This document shows positions 1 through 10,217 of a stretch of DNA of 64,000 nucleotides, piece after piece; the first letter of the stretch is position 1; each line of letters starts with the position of its first letter. This DNA comes from Chenopodium formosanum (taxonomy: Eukaryota > Streptophyta > Magnoliopsida > Caryophyllales > Amaranthaceae): contig CM044872.1 of assembly GCA_024500155.1 (NCBI GenBank), positions 50,101,460-50,165,459 on the forward strand, read 5' to 3'. The notes under the pieces are model-generated. The model was given only the letters and a program-made list of their open reading frames with translations, ran no database searches and was not told the origin of the DNA. The translations under genes and the position numbers were made by a program.

Positions 1-95
1 TTTTTTAGTGTTCGCTAAACTCCCTCGAAAGAAAGGGTTTGCTCCTCCTTCGAAAGAAAAGTTTGAACTCCGTCCCTGACGGCGGCTCTCCGGCT

Positions 96-1409
96 ATGGC
101 CGACGATCTCGTTGAAAAGTACTCTGCCCTGAACTTGGAAGAAGATGAGAACGATCTAGTAGACTTAGGAGGGTCGAAAGACTCAGAATCCCATGAACAA
201 TTGGAGTTAATGCTGGTTGGAAAACTCTTAACCAATCGACCCTATAACGTTGAGGCGTTCAAGAGGACTATGACCAAAGTCTGGGCTCCGGCGAATAATA
301 TGTTGATTCGTGGGATTGGCCCTAACCTTTATGCGTTTCAATTCTTCCATTGGAAAGATAAAGAGAAGATTCTGAAAGGGCGACCATGGTGTTGGGAGAA
401 CAATTTGTTAATCCTCAAAGAAGTTGCGGGGGATGAACAGCCTGAAAACGTTTGTCTTGATTTTTCCCCTTTTTGGATTAGGGTCTGCAAATTGCCATTC
501 AATTGCAGATCGGATGATGATATTCGAGCCCTTACTGCAAATTTAGGGGAATTTATGGAATTGGAGAGTGATGTGTTGGGACTGGACAGATACCGCCGTG
601 TGAGAGTGATGATGGATGTTCGAAAGCCGATACGACGGTATCAATGGATGAAGGATAAAGCCGGCAATAAAATTAAGATTGAATTTAAATATGAGCGCCT
701 CCCGTATTTCTGTTTTGCGTGTGGGGTGATGGGGCACTCCGAGAAGGACTGTGAGACGGTGTCGGAGGAAGACAAGCAAAGAAAGATGGGGTGGGGCATG
801 TTTCTAAGAGCATCACCTAGACGAGGTTTTGCTAAAGAAGTGGAGGAAGTGGCCTTGATCACTTCATCAAGGAAGCAGCTATTTGTAACAAGAGAGAAGG
901 ATAATGTGAGTAATATTGCAGAGAAGTTGCAGGGTGGTGAGGGAACTCAGATTCTCTGTTTAAAAGGAAAAGGAGCAGAGGACAATGAAATTGGATCACC
1001 AGACGAGCATGGACTGAAAATGCAGGGGAATCAAGCTGAGATTGCTGACATTGTGAGGGTACCAAGTTATCCTAAGGAAAATTCTGCTGCTGAGAAGGGA
1101 AGTGGAATAGGGGAGGTGGAAGGACCGCAAGTCGAGGTTTTGAAGTTCAATTTTGGTGCACAATCGGTGAAGGGAAGTAAGAAGACTTGGAAGAGGCAAG
1201 AGAGGTCTTTGGCAGAAAGTATGGATATGGATGCTGAGGGGGTAGGGTGGAGGGTGGAGGGAAAGAAGAGAAGTGGGGATATTTGTGACCTACAAGAGGG
1301 GGAGGAAGGGAGAGAGGAGAGAAAGAAGAGCAAGACTGGACTTCGTGCTTTAGTGGCTCAATCTGTAATGACGGAGGTTGGCGTAGACCAACCCCGTCCA
1401 TCATCATGA
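96..1409 (+). CDS. LINE ORF1 protein (DUF4283 and zinc knuckle, nucleic-acid binding)
   Basis: A 437-residue protein from the first good ATG at 96 (context GCTATGGCC). The open frame extends upstream to position 39 but has only a TTG there. The N-terminal half (about residues 30-200) matches the DUF4283 type common in plant L1 ORF1 proteins, with the pattern 'W..NNLLILKE' followed by 'FWIRVCKLPF'. A CCHC knuckle follows (CFACGVMGHSEKDC, spacing C-X2-C-X4-H-X4-C) at about residue 215. The C-terminal half is charged, low in complexity and likely disordered. In this family the protein coats the element RNA and forms the ribonucleoprotein with the ORF2 product. The stop codon TGA at 1407-1409 overlaps the ORF2 ATG, which suggests coupled termination and reinitiation. 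The frame is fully open. Confidence 0.88.
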   Translation: MADDLVEKYSALNLEEDENDLVDLGGSKDSESHEQLELMLVGKLLTNRPYNVEAFKRTMTKVWAPANNMLIRGIGPNLYAFQFFHWKDKEKILKGRPWCWENNLLILKEVAGDEQPENVCLDFSPFWIRVCKLPFNCRSDDDIRALTANLGEFMELESDVLGLDRYRRVRVMMDVRKPIRRYQWMKDKAGNKIKIEFKYERLPYFCFACGVMGHSEKDCETVSEEDKQRKMGWGMFLRASPRRGFAKEVEEVALITSSRKQLFVTREKDNVSNIAEKLQGGEGTQILCLKGKGAEDNEIGSPDEHGLKMQGNQAEIADIVRVPSYPKENSAAEKGSGIGEVEGPQVEVLKFNFGAQSVKGSKKTWKRQERSLAESMDMDAEGVGWRVEGKKRSGDICDLQEGEEGREERKKSKTGLRALVAQSVMTEVGVDQPRPSS

Positions 1410-4400
1410 GTCTTTTATGTTGGAACTGTCGGGGGTTGGGCAACTCCGAGATAGTTCGAAGACTCCGTAAATGGAGCAATTTGATTGCCCCTGATCTAGT
1501 TTTTGTCTCAGAGACTATGATCAGCAAGGTCGCGGTGGAAAATATTAAAGATAAAATTGGTTACTCCAATGCTTTCGGGGTGGAAAGTCGAGGTAAATCT
1601 GGTGGTTTGTGTGTATTTTGGAGTCAGGACAACATTGATTTTACACTAAGTTCCTATTCACATAACCATATTTGTGGAGATGTGAAAAAAGATGATGTAG
1701 TGTGGAGATTTGTTGGGATATATGGATGGCCGGAGGTGGGGAATAAACATAGGACTTGGAGTTTAATTGAACAACTATGTGGAGATGCTCTGGGACCGAT
1801 TGTTTTTGGTGGTGATTTCAATGAGTTGCTTTCTTATGAAGAGAAGGAGGGGGGGTGTGGATCGGGAGAGGGGGGAGATAGCTAAATTTCGGGAAACCTT
1901 GGATGTTTGTGAGCTTCGTGACTTGGGGTTCGAGGGGAGATGGTGGACGTGGGAGAGGGGGAGTACGGTTGAAACCCGAGTCAGGGAACGGTTAGATAGG
2001 TTTTTAGCCTCCCCGTCTTGGTTACATTTGTATCCTCAAGCACATGTAGAGCATTTATTGAGGTACACCTCTGATCATTCTCCTATAGTGGTGCGCTTGA
2101 ACCAAGAACCAAAGAAAAAGAGCAGGCAGAGAAAGAAGTTCAAGTTCGAAACGGCTTGGTTACTTGACGGGTCTTGTGAGGAGGTAATCAGGAAGTCTTG
2201 GGCAGCAACAAGCTCTTTTGATATGGTGGGAAAGTTGAGGATGATGGGGAAGGAATTAATGACATGGAGCAAGAAGAAGTTTGATGATCTTGGGCAAAAA
2301 ATTGAGAAAGCTGAGGCTAACCTTCGCGAGGCGCAGCAGCAACCTATAACTCACGACTCTTGTGTGAGATGTTCGGAACTGGAAAAAATCCTTGATGACC
2401 TTCATTCGAAGCATGAAGCATATTGATATTTGCGCTCACGAGTCATAGAAGTGAGGGATGGTGATCGTAACACCTCGTATTTTCACCATAAGGCTTCACA
2501 AAGAAAAAAGAAAAATAGAATAAAAGGGCTTTTTGATGCAGAAGGTGATTGGAAGGTGGAGGAAAATGACCTTGAGAAAATTGTTGCCCAGTACTACTCT
2601 ACTCTCTTTACTTCTTCGACGCCCCAGGAGGTTGATATTCATGAAGTGTTGCAGAATGTCAAGTCAGTGATTTCAGAGGCTAATAATAGGGAGTTGCTCC
2701 GCCCTTACACCAAAGATGAAATTTTCCTAGCACTCCAGCAAATGCACCCCTGCAAGGCTCCAGGACCGGATGGTATGCATGCAATTTTTTATCAGAAATT
2801 TTGGCACATTGTAGGAGATGATGTTTGTTCTTATGTGAGTAGTATTTTACATGGTTTGATTTCTCCGAGTTCTGTCAATAATACTAATATTGCTCTTATT
2901 TCGAAAGTGAATTCTCCTACTCTGATGACGGAATTTAGGCCTATAAGTTTGTGTAATGTGTTGTACAAACTGGTGTCTAAGGTTATTGTGTTGAGATTGA
3001 AGCATATTTTGCCGAATGTGGTCTCTGAAAGTCAGAGTGCTTTTGTGCCGGGAAGGTTAATCACTGATAATGCTCTTATTGCCTTGGAGATTTTTCATAC
3101 CATGAAACAGAGGAGCCGGAGTAGAAGGGGCACTATTGCTTTGAAACTCGATATGAGTAAAGCATATGGCCGAGTTGAGTGGGGCTTTTTGCGGAAACTT
3201 CTCCTAACAATGGGGTTTGATGGTAGGTGGGTGAATTTAATAATGGAGTGTGTGACGACTGTTTCATACTCTTTTATTGTGAATGGAAAAGTATGTGGAT
3301 CGGTGACCCCTTCTCGGGGGTTACGGCAAGGGGACCCTTTATCCCCCTACCTGTTTATTCTGGTAGCAGATGCTTTTTCTCACATGCTTAATAAGAAAGT
3401 GATAGAGAAGGAAATTCATGGAGCACGGGCTAGTAGAAGCGGACCTGTTATTTCCCATCTTTTGTTTGCAGACGATAGTCTGCTTTTTGCTAGAGCAAAC
3501 CGACGAGAATGCGAAGTTATAGTTGATATTCTCAACAAGTATGAAGTAGCATCAGGGCAGAAAATTAATTATGAAAAATCGGAGGTTTCTTTTAGCAAGG
3601 GTGTTAGCATCGAGCAAAAGGGGGTTCTAATGGGTGTTTTAAATATGAGACAGGTGGATAGACACGAGAAGTATTTAGGGATTCCTACTGTTGCAGGGAG
3701 GTCAAAAAAGGCTATTTTCACTGCCCTCACGGATCGTATTTGGAAAAAGTTGCAAGGGTGGAAGGAAAAGTTGCTTTCTAGAGCGGGGAAAGAGGTGCTC
3801 CTCAAGTCGGTTATCCAAGCCATTCCGATGTATCTTATGGGGGTTTACAAATTCTCGGTTGCTGTGATTAATAATATTAGATCGCTTATGGCTCGTTTCT
3901 TTTGGGGACAAAAAGGACTTCAACGGAAAATTCATTGGAAATCTTGGGATACTGTGTGTACTCCAAAGTGCTTAGGGGGTATGGGTTTTAAAGATCTTGA
4001 GGTTTTCAATGATGCTCTATTAGGGAAACAGGCATGGCGGTTGATTCATAGAGAAGAGTCACTTTTGAGCAGGGTAATGAAGGCTAAATACTACCCAAAA
4101 ACGTCTTTTCTGGACTCTTACTTGGGGTTTGGAGGGAGCTATTCCTGGAGGAGTGTTTGGAGTAGTAAGGCTTTAGTCAAGGAAGGTATAATTTGGCGTG
4201 TTGGTAATGGATCGAAGATCAATATCTGGAGTGACCCATGGATTGCTGATGAAGAGGGGAGGTTCATTACCAGTGCAAAGGTGGATGATTTTTCTCAAGT
4301 ATGCGACTTAATTGATATGCAGCGAATGGAGTGGAAGGAGGAGTTGTTAGCTTCTGTTTTTAATGAGCGCGATCAAAACTGCATTATGTCGATTCCATTG

Positions 4401-5477
4401 AGCTTAAGAGCGCCTCAAGATAAGCTCACCTGGGCGTTTTCGGAGGATGGCCTTTATTCAACGAAAACTGCCTATATGTTGGGGAAGGGGTGTAACTTTG
4501 ATGATTTCCACCAAGCGTGGGTGGAAATCTGGAATTTGGAAGCTTCTCCTAAGGTGCGGTATTTTTTCTGGAGGCTATGCAACCAAACACTGCCAACAAC
4601 GGCCTTGCTTAGACAAAGGCATTTGTTAGATGTGGCTGATTGTCCGTGGTGTGGGAGCGAGGAGGAAACGAGTGCTCACGCTATTTTTGATTGTATTAGA
4701 GTGCAGGAGCTGTGGGAGGAGAGTGGGTGCGAGGCTCTACTGAGTGACAGAAGTGGCAGCTTCTGTGATCTGTTGGAACGGTGGAAGAATAAGGATGCAA
4801 AGCTAGTGCAAAGGGCGGTATATCTAGCTTGGATTATATGGTCAGAAAGGAATCGAAAGGTGTTTGATGGACTTATCACCCCGAACAACATACTTATTGA
4901 TAGAATGAGAAGGCTGGTGGACGAGTATGGAGCGTACAGCAAGAAGATTTATGGGGTTACAGGCATGAAAAAGAGCAGCAGCCCGAGCAGATGGTTGGCG
5001 CCAAGAGCAGGCTTTGTGAAGCTAAACTCTGACGCGAGTCTGGTGGAGGATGGTTGGGTGGGCCTTGGGGTTGTGGCTCGAGATTGTAAGGGCGAGGTGC
5101 TGCTATCTGCTGTGCGTAGAGTGCGAGCAAGATGGCCTCCTGAGATAGCCGAGGCTAAGGCGTTAGCTATGGCTGTCAAACTTGCAAAGTCTTATGGGTT
5201 TGCTGATGTTGTGCTGGAGTCGGATTGCCAGGTCCTCGTCAATCGGTTAACAAAAGCTGCAGTTTACTTCTCAGATCTTGATGGGGTGATAGAAGACATT
5301 TTGAGCTTGAGTGGAGATTTCAATTCCTTTTCTTGGTCCCATGTAAAACGTGGTGGGAACATTGTTGCCCATCATTTAGCTAGACTTTTGCCTTTTGGTG
5401 TTGAACAAGTTTGGGTTAATCACTACCCAAATGAGGTTGCTCCTTATGTACTCTCGGACACCTTGTCCATTGATTAA
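1406..5477 (+). pseudogene. LINE ORF2 (endonuclease, reverse transcriptase, RNase H), one frameshift and one stop
   Basis: The product nicks target DNA and copies the element RNA. The domains appear in order. The EEP endonuclease starts at 1406 (CWNCRGLGN, SET, GGDFNE, then SDHSPI in the next frame). The reverse transcriptase has 'APGPDGM', 'FRPISLCN', 'LRQGDPLSPYLF' and 'LLFADDSLLF' at about 3460. A zf-RVT region follows (WSEASPKVRYFFW-type, CPWCG..E...H..F.C), then a C-terminal RNase H ('KLNSDAS', 'EIAEAKAL', 'LESDCQ', 'NIVAHHLA'). Two breaks are visible. The frame slips at a run of seven G at 1849-1855, between the fragments 1406-1885 and 1767-2426. A TGA at 2424-2426 sits where relatives usually have TGG (Trp). 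The conserved 'DMSKAYD' of RT motif A reads DMSKAYG here; the leading catalytic Asp is kept. Degradation is slight, which implies fairly recent activity. Confidence 0.9.
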
Positions 5478-5518
5478 TAATAATGCTCGATGCGTTTTCT
5501 CAAAAAAAAAAAAAAAAA

Positions 5519-5927
5519 GGTATAGATGGAGCTTGGAAGAAATGACCGGACTATTCTAGAAATTCCTCTATCATTCTTGTATCCATAATGTTCTAGAAAA
5601 TTAACGAACTAGTTATTATATTCTAATAGCTTTCATTGTCAATAATGCTCTAGAACATTCAAGTAGGATATTATTCTAGAGAAATCAAGAGCAAGTAATG
5701 ATCTTACTTGTATAATACTCCACCAAAATAATGGGCTTATAAAATTTGGGCCATATCCAACATTGATAATAATAGAGTTCATTTCATTGATAAAATAGCC
5801 ATAACAACATTAACCAACAATAATAATATTACTCCGATCCATAATAGGTTTAAACATTAATAAAAGATTCAAGATAACATGAACATCCATATAGTTGGTT
5901 GATATGATATGATAGATGATCCAAGAC
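5519..5927. other. Intergenic spacer with several TTCTAGAA motifs
   Basis: No gene is visible between the LINE tail and the small gene on the minus strand, so this is mostly that gene's 3' flank. Within 150 bases there are two perfect TTCTAGAA motifs (5554-5561 and 5591-5598) and two near copies (around 5648 and 5673). TTCnnGAA is the heat-shock-element inverted pair. No promoter or ORF is evident next to them. Confidence 0.4.
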
Positions 5928-6182
5928 CTAATTCTTGCGAAGATGACGAAAGTAACGAGAAGGGTTCCTTTCAAAAGCATCCCTTGAAATACGAACACCG
6001 GGTTGCCCAGGAGCGTTCATCATATTTGTGTCGTCATTTCTTCGACCCGAAAAAAGACTATAAATTCCCCAACCTAGTGCTAAAACAGCAATACCTATTT
6101 GAAGGTAGTCTAAGCCTTCATTCTCCTCTGATGATGCCATCGCTCTATCGCTCTGTTTGTTACCCGTACCTTCCTTACTCAT
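5928..6182 (-). CDS. Small single-pass membrane or secreted peptide precursor, unrecognised family (copy 1)
   Basis: An 84-residue protein I do not recognise. Translation can start at the ATG at 6182, or at an internal Met (residue 15, context GCGATGGCA, which is closer to the plant start consensus). The N terminus is hydrophilic. Residues about 26-44 are hydrophobic (LQIGIAVLALGWGIYSLF), so it is a signal anchor or an uncleaved transmembrane segment. A basic C-terminal tail follows with NAPGQPGV, then RDAFERNP and YFRHLRKN ending at the stop codon. The same tail pattern recurs in the small gene at 8313-8489 and in a decayed form at 30716-30902, all on the minus strand, which supports coding. 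A TATA-like stretch lies about 105 bases upstream. The domain order (hydrophobic lead, short variable linker, conserved basic C terminus) resembles plant signalling-peptide precursors, but that function is inference only. Confidence 0.62.
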   Translation of the reverse strand: MSKEGTGNKQSDRAMASSEENEGLDYLQIGIAVLALGWGIYSLFSGRRNDDTNMMNAPGQPGVRISRDAFERNPSRYFRHLRKN

Positions 6183-6283
6183 CTTGATCTCTCTCAATCT
6201 TTCGCTTCTTAAAATATGTTATGTGTACTCGTATAGTCGTATACAATGATAACACTGTAGGTAGAAAATGAAGGAAAGTATAC

Positions 6284-6294
6284 TTATATATATA
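6284..6294 (-). promoter_or_regulatory. TATA box of small peptide gene copy 1
   Basis: The minus strand reads CTATATATATAAG about 105 bases upstream of the ATG at 6182. This is the same distance as for the sister gene at 8313-8489. Confidence 0.4.
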
Positions 6295-6399
6295 GAGATT
6301 ATGGTTGGTACTTTGTGAGAGTAGATTAGATAGGATATACCTAAGTTGAAGGTGTGTTCCCAATGCAACACTTATTTACCTTTATTTGCAACGCTTAAT

Positions 6400-6921
6400 T
6401 ATATCACATAAATACAGTAGAAGATTAGAGGATGCTTAGTAATCAGATAAATGTGAAGTGGTTAATTGTTGATGCTTCGTTCTTTGTTTGTGTGGGTAAA
6501 TTTCAATGGGGTGGTGGCAATGCATGTATTTCCAATGCTACAGCTAATTAATTATCACATTTGCAACTTAACACCTAATCTTTTTTTTATTCTTGGGATT
6601 GGGAAGTCGTAATCTGGCCACTAATTACTTCCTCTCCGGGAATATGTATGTCTTTTACTTTCTTCAAGATTAAACATATAGAGTGGGTCTTTTATAATCT
6701 AGACACAAAACGGATTAAAGTTCAACTCAACTTGAGTATTCGTAACAAGTAAGATGAGTTCAAATTAAAATAAATACCAGTATCTATAGTTTGAGATCAA
6801 AATGAGCCTAGCTCTAAATAGAGTTGTAATTTAAATAACCTACGAGTCTTATACGGAGTATAAACATAAAGTAGTCCGTATACAAAACTTTCAAATTGTA
6901 ATGAAATTAGTTTATATCCTA
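6400..6921. other. AT-rich intergenic DNA
   Basis: No ORF, RNA gene or recognisable repeat was seen here. This is upstream sequence of small peptide gene copy 1. Confidence 0.4.
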
Positions 6922-7642
6922 CTAGTTTTGTGCCCGTGCGATGTCCGGTTGTTTATTGAATTTTAAGATAAATTTTTAATTTATATATCAAATTTTAAAA
7001 TATATCATCGATACAAAATTAGTTACGAATTGATGTGCTTTTGTGATGATTTGCTATCTAGTAGACATGTAATGACTAATAATAATGTTTGTGGAAATGT
7101 TCGATTTAATACATTAAAAAAATAAAAAAATTAGCAAAAAAAATTAAATAAAATAAATGTTTAAAGCCCGTTGCCAAAACCCAAAACTTTGGGCTAGGGT
7201 TGAACATTTTTGGACTCGTAACCTGAAGTGACCTGTCTGAGATGACTCATGACCCGACCCTAATTAACAGGTCTACATAGTAATAAAATTCTATTATATT
7301 GTGAAATATATTATTTTAACTGATTAGTATATATTATAAATGAATGTTTTACGCTTTGTACTTCCTTTGCTCCAAAAAATATTATGATATAAAAAATAAA
7401 TTTATATGATAATTTTTTAGAATTATAATCTAATAATTTTTTTGATTAAAATTATAATTCAATTTGTACATCTGAAATATTGGTATCCTAAAATTCTATC
7501 CAAATAGAATTCTAAACTAACTTTTTTTATCTTATGAAATCTATTTAAATCTATCCAATGTGGCGCGACACTTGGCGAAAAGTTGGAACGCCAAGTGTCA
7601 CTGCCTCGTGACCTGACTAAAAGTTTAGATTTATATATTAGT
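6922..7642 (-). mobile_element. Probable non-autonomous Helitron, degraded 5' terminus
   Basis: On the minus strand the 3' end has a GC-rich stretch (CATCGCACGGGC), then CTAG at 6922-6925 followed by a T, as in plant Helitrons. About 720 bases away the minus strand reads ACTAATATATAAATC at 7642, close to the usual TCTAATATATA 5' end but with TC changed to AC. There is no coding capacity. The 3' end resembles that of the clearer Helitron at 47411-47762. The 5' boundary is uncertain. Confidence 0.42.
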
Positions 7643-8312
7643 TATATGATTCGTGTTATCCTAAACAATTAACTACTCTTGATATATTTATATGGAGTAC
7701 TTCTTATCTTGAATCTAGAAAGGAATTTTATGCTCCAATTTTATGTTAAGAACTTGGTTGTTTTTGCTTATTATCTTTTGGAATTTTAAACTCTTTCCAA
7801 AAAAAAAAAAAAAAAAATGTTGTAGGGTTATTTCATGCATGCTTTATTTATATGTATGCACACAAAAAAAAATAATCGCTCTGTATTATTTGTATTTTAT
7901 TGTATGTGAGCATTTTGTTTTGCAGCATTACAATTAAGCTCGGCTTAAATTCAAAAAAAATTTCATTCTTTCAAAAAATCAAAAAATCAAAAAGAATTTC
8001 ATACAAACCAATCAAGCTCAAGCTAGAAAGTGTACATGTATTTAAGCTTGATTGCAATATTCTTCATTCAAACCAAGCTAAAGCTAGTTTAATAGTTTGT
8101 CTATATATCAACACGGCCGATTTTACAAACATAGATGATGTTTGCAATGTTTAAGGATAAGTATTATTTCAAATCAATTGATTTAAATCAATCCTAAGTA
8201 AATTTAAATAACTTATTTAAAAAGAGTATTATTAAAAAAATACCCGAATGAACATGCATTAGTAGTCAGTCTACCCACACCCAACCAATAAGCTAAGGCC
8301 TGCTAATTAATA
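7643..8312. other. AT-rich spacer
   Basis: Contains an A-run near 7801-7817 and short ORFs that look like chance. No gene was seen. It is the 3' flank of small peptide gene copy 2. Confidence 0.4.
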
Positions 8313-8489
8313 TTATTTCTTTCGGAGATTACGAAAATAGGTAGCAGGATCCTTCTCAAATATGTCCCTGAAAATCTTCTTCCCGGGTTGCCCGGGTGCC
8401 TTCATGGTTCTCCCATTTGGGCCTAACATACATAACAGTTCAAGCAACATCACAATAAAAGATAGCACTTTCATAGTAGTGGACGCCAT
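8313..8489 (-). CDS. Small secreted peptide precursor, unrecognised family (copy 2)
   Basis: A 58-residue protein, too short for many gene finders. The ATG at 8489 opens a typical signal peptide: residues 1-23 start MASTTMK, followed by a hydrophobic core (VLSFIVMLLELLCML). A short linker (GPNGRTMK) leads into the conserved C terminus: APGQPGKK, then IFRDIFEKDP and YFRNLRKK before the TAA. The tail matches copy 1 (5928-6182) at PGQPG, RD-FE--P and YFR-LRK, while the N-terminal parts differ. That pattern means the tail is under selection and is probably the active part. A TATTTATA box lies about 100 bases upstream, and an unusual run of T (A on the coding strand) sits in the presumed 5' leader at about 8504-8525. 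No family was recognised. A small secreted signalling or defence peptide is the working guess. Confidence 0.62.
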   Translation of the reverse strand: MASTTMKVLSFIVMLLELLCMLGPNGRTMKAPGQPGKKIFRDIFEKDPATYFRNLRKK

Positions 8490-8583
8490 TTTTCTTTCTT
8501 ATGATTTTTTTTTTTTTTTTTTTTTAAGCATAAATAGGTTTTCTGCTTGTAGTGTAAGAGGGGTATGAACTATGAAGTAGTTG

Positions 8584-8591
8584 TATAAATA
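8584..8591 (-). promoter_or_regulatory. TATA box of small peptide gene copy 2
   Basis: The plus strand reads TATAAATA (minus TATTTATA), about 100 bases upstream of the ATG at 8489. Confidence 0.45.
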
Positions 8592-8673
8592 GGCGGCTAC
8601 TGAGAAGTCTAATGGACTATCTACTCCCAGTGATTATTTTGTATAGTGAATGTACATTGATAATTAATTAATT

Positions 8674-9450
8674 AGGTAATTTAGTCTATGATTTCCAAAG
8701 CTAATATAGAGTAATCTGTTTTTACTTTGGTTCTCGGAACCACTAATTGTTGCCTCGTTCTTCACTATTATCATATCATTATATCTTCAGTATTATCATA
8801 TCATGATATATTGATATCATGATATCAATATATAGTCAATTATTTAAGGAAGTACGGAGTATATACTAACTTTATCCATATAAAATTTCTATTGATTTGC
8901 CTAGAAAACCTAATATTTATTTAATATTAGGAAAATTTTTAAATTACCACCTAAAAATGTAACTATTTTCGAACTAAACACCTGTTTAATTTTTTATTTT
9001 AAATTATCACCCCTTAAATTAAATAAATGCTCAGATTTACACTCATTTAATCCTAATATTTCACTCAACCTATCATCATTTCCTTCCTTAAATTCAACAC
9101 ACCAATTTAATTTCATTTCTAAACCCCCAAATTTTACAACTTCAGACAAAAAAAACCAACATATAACCACCATTACACTCTCACCCTTCTCATTCATTTT
9201 CACAATTAGGTAAAGTCTATTATTTCCAAATCTAATACAGAGTAATCTCTTTTTACAATTGAAATAGCTAACAGACTCTTTGGTTCTCGGAACCACTAAT
9301 TGTTGTCTCGTTCTTCAGTATTATCATATCAATCTATAGTTTTTTTTTTCTCTTCTTCTTCTCGGAAGTATATAGTCACTTTGTCCCGTATAAAATTTCT
9401 ATTAATTTGCCTAGAAAACTTAATATTTACGAGTATTTAATATTATGACC
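8674..9450. repeat. Imperfect direct duplication of about 250 bases with a different segment between
   Basis: The block at 8674-8930 and the block at 9208-9450 share, in the same order, 'GGTTCTCGGAACCACTAATT', 'CTCGTTCTTCA', 'TATTATCATATCA' and 'AAAATTTCTATT.ATTTGCCTAGAAAAC'. An unrelated AT-rich segment (about 8931-9207) separates them. No TG...CA ends were found, so I do not call them LTRs. A segmental duplication is the simplest reading. Confidence 0.5.
8806..8833. repeat. Perfect 28-base palindrome
   Basis: The half site ATATATTGATATCA is followed at once by its exact reverse complement, with no spacer. It lies in one arm of the local duplication. No function is assigned. Confidence 0.75.
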
Positions 9451-10144
9451 ATAAATTTACATTCTCTATAAAATTTTATATTTCAATTACTATTACACCC
9501 GTCAATTCCTATTCCAAATTCAAATTAGTACTACTCCATCCCTCCGTCCCCAAAACTTTGACCCTTTTGAATTGATTTCTCGGTTATTAAGAAACTTAAA
9601 TAAAAAGAAATAAAAACATATTGGAATGGGGTTTGTAAAAAAATAGAGAGATAAAGTATTAAATATACACGGAAAAAACAAAATTTTATATGGCACTAGT
9701 GGAAAAAATCTTATTTGTAACAAGCTATTCGTAACGGGCATATGATTTTCCGTTACAAATACATCATTTGTAACAGGCAAATCCAATGTCCGTTACAAAA
9801 AAGTTGTGACTTAGGCAGGAAAAGAGATATTCGTAACGAACAGATTGGTGCCTGTTACGAATAAGTGGTTATTTGTAACGGGCATTACTCTGCCAGTTCC
9901 GAATAACCAACTAATCGTAACTAACAAGTTGTGTCCGTTACGAATAATGTTTCAAAGTAAACCCTAAATGTTCACATTCCCCTTTCTCACTCTCTCTCTC
10001 AAAATATTTCCCCTTTCTCTCTCCAATATTGAAGCATCTCCCGCGCGTGGTCGTCGTCCTCAACTCCATTGAAGCAGCTCCAAGCTCAGTTCGGGTTGCT
10101 CATTTCTCTCTCTTGCTTTTGCTCCTATCATCCTCACTCTTCTC

Positions 10145-10216
10145 CTCCATTGAAGCGCACTTTGAGTTCTCCATTAAAGCGCACTCTAAGTTCTCCATTG
10201 AAGCGCACTCTGAGTT
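10145..10216 (+). repeat. 24-base minisatellite, three units plus one beyond the nested element
   Basis: The unit CTCCATTGAAGCGCACTCTG plus AGTT is repeated three times, and a fourth partial unit follows the nested CACTA at about 11007. As eight codons it would read SIEAHSEF/SIKAHSKF, but no supported gene contains it. Confidence 0.75.
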
Positions 10217-10217
10217 C

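Larger units (their letters stand above)
1..5518 (+). mobile_element. L1-type LINE, nearly full length, 5' end outside the window
   Basis: Non-LTR retrotransposon read on the plus strand. It carries ORF1 (DUF4283 plus CCHC knuckle) and ORF2 (endonuclease, reverse transcriptase, zf-RVT and RNase H), and ends in a 17-A tail at 5502-5518. The two ORFs touch through an ATGA at 1406-1409. The 5' UTR starts before base 1 or is only partly present, so the target-site duplication cannot be checked. One frameshift and one stop interrupt ORF2, so this copy is probably not autonomous, although its decay is light. Confidence 0.93.

Noticed and set aside
8674..9450. The 250-base direct repeats as LTRs
   Set aside because: No TG...CA ends, primer-binding site, polypurine tract or flanking duplication.
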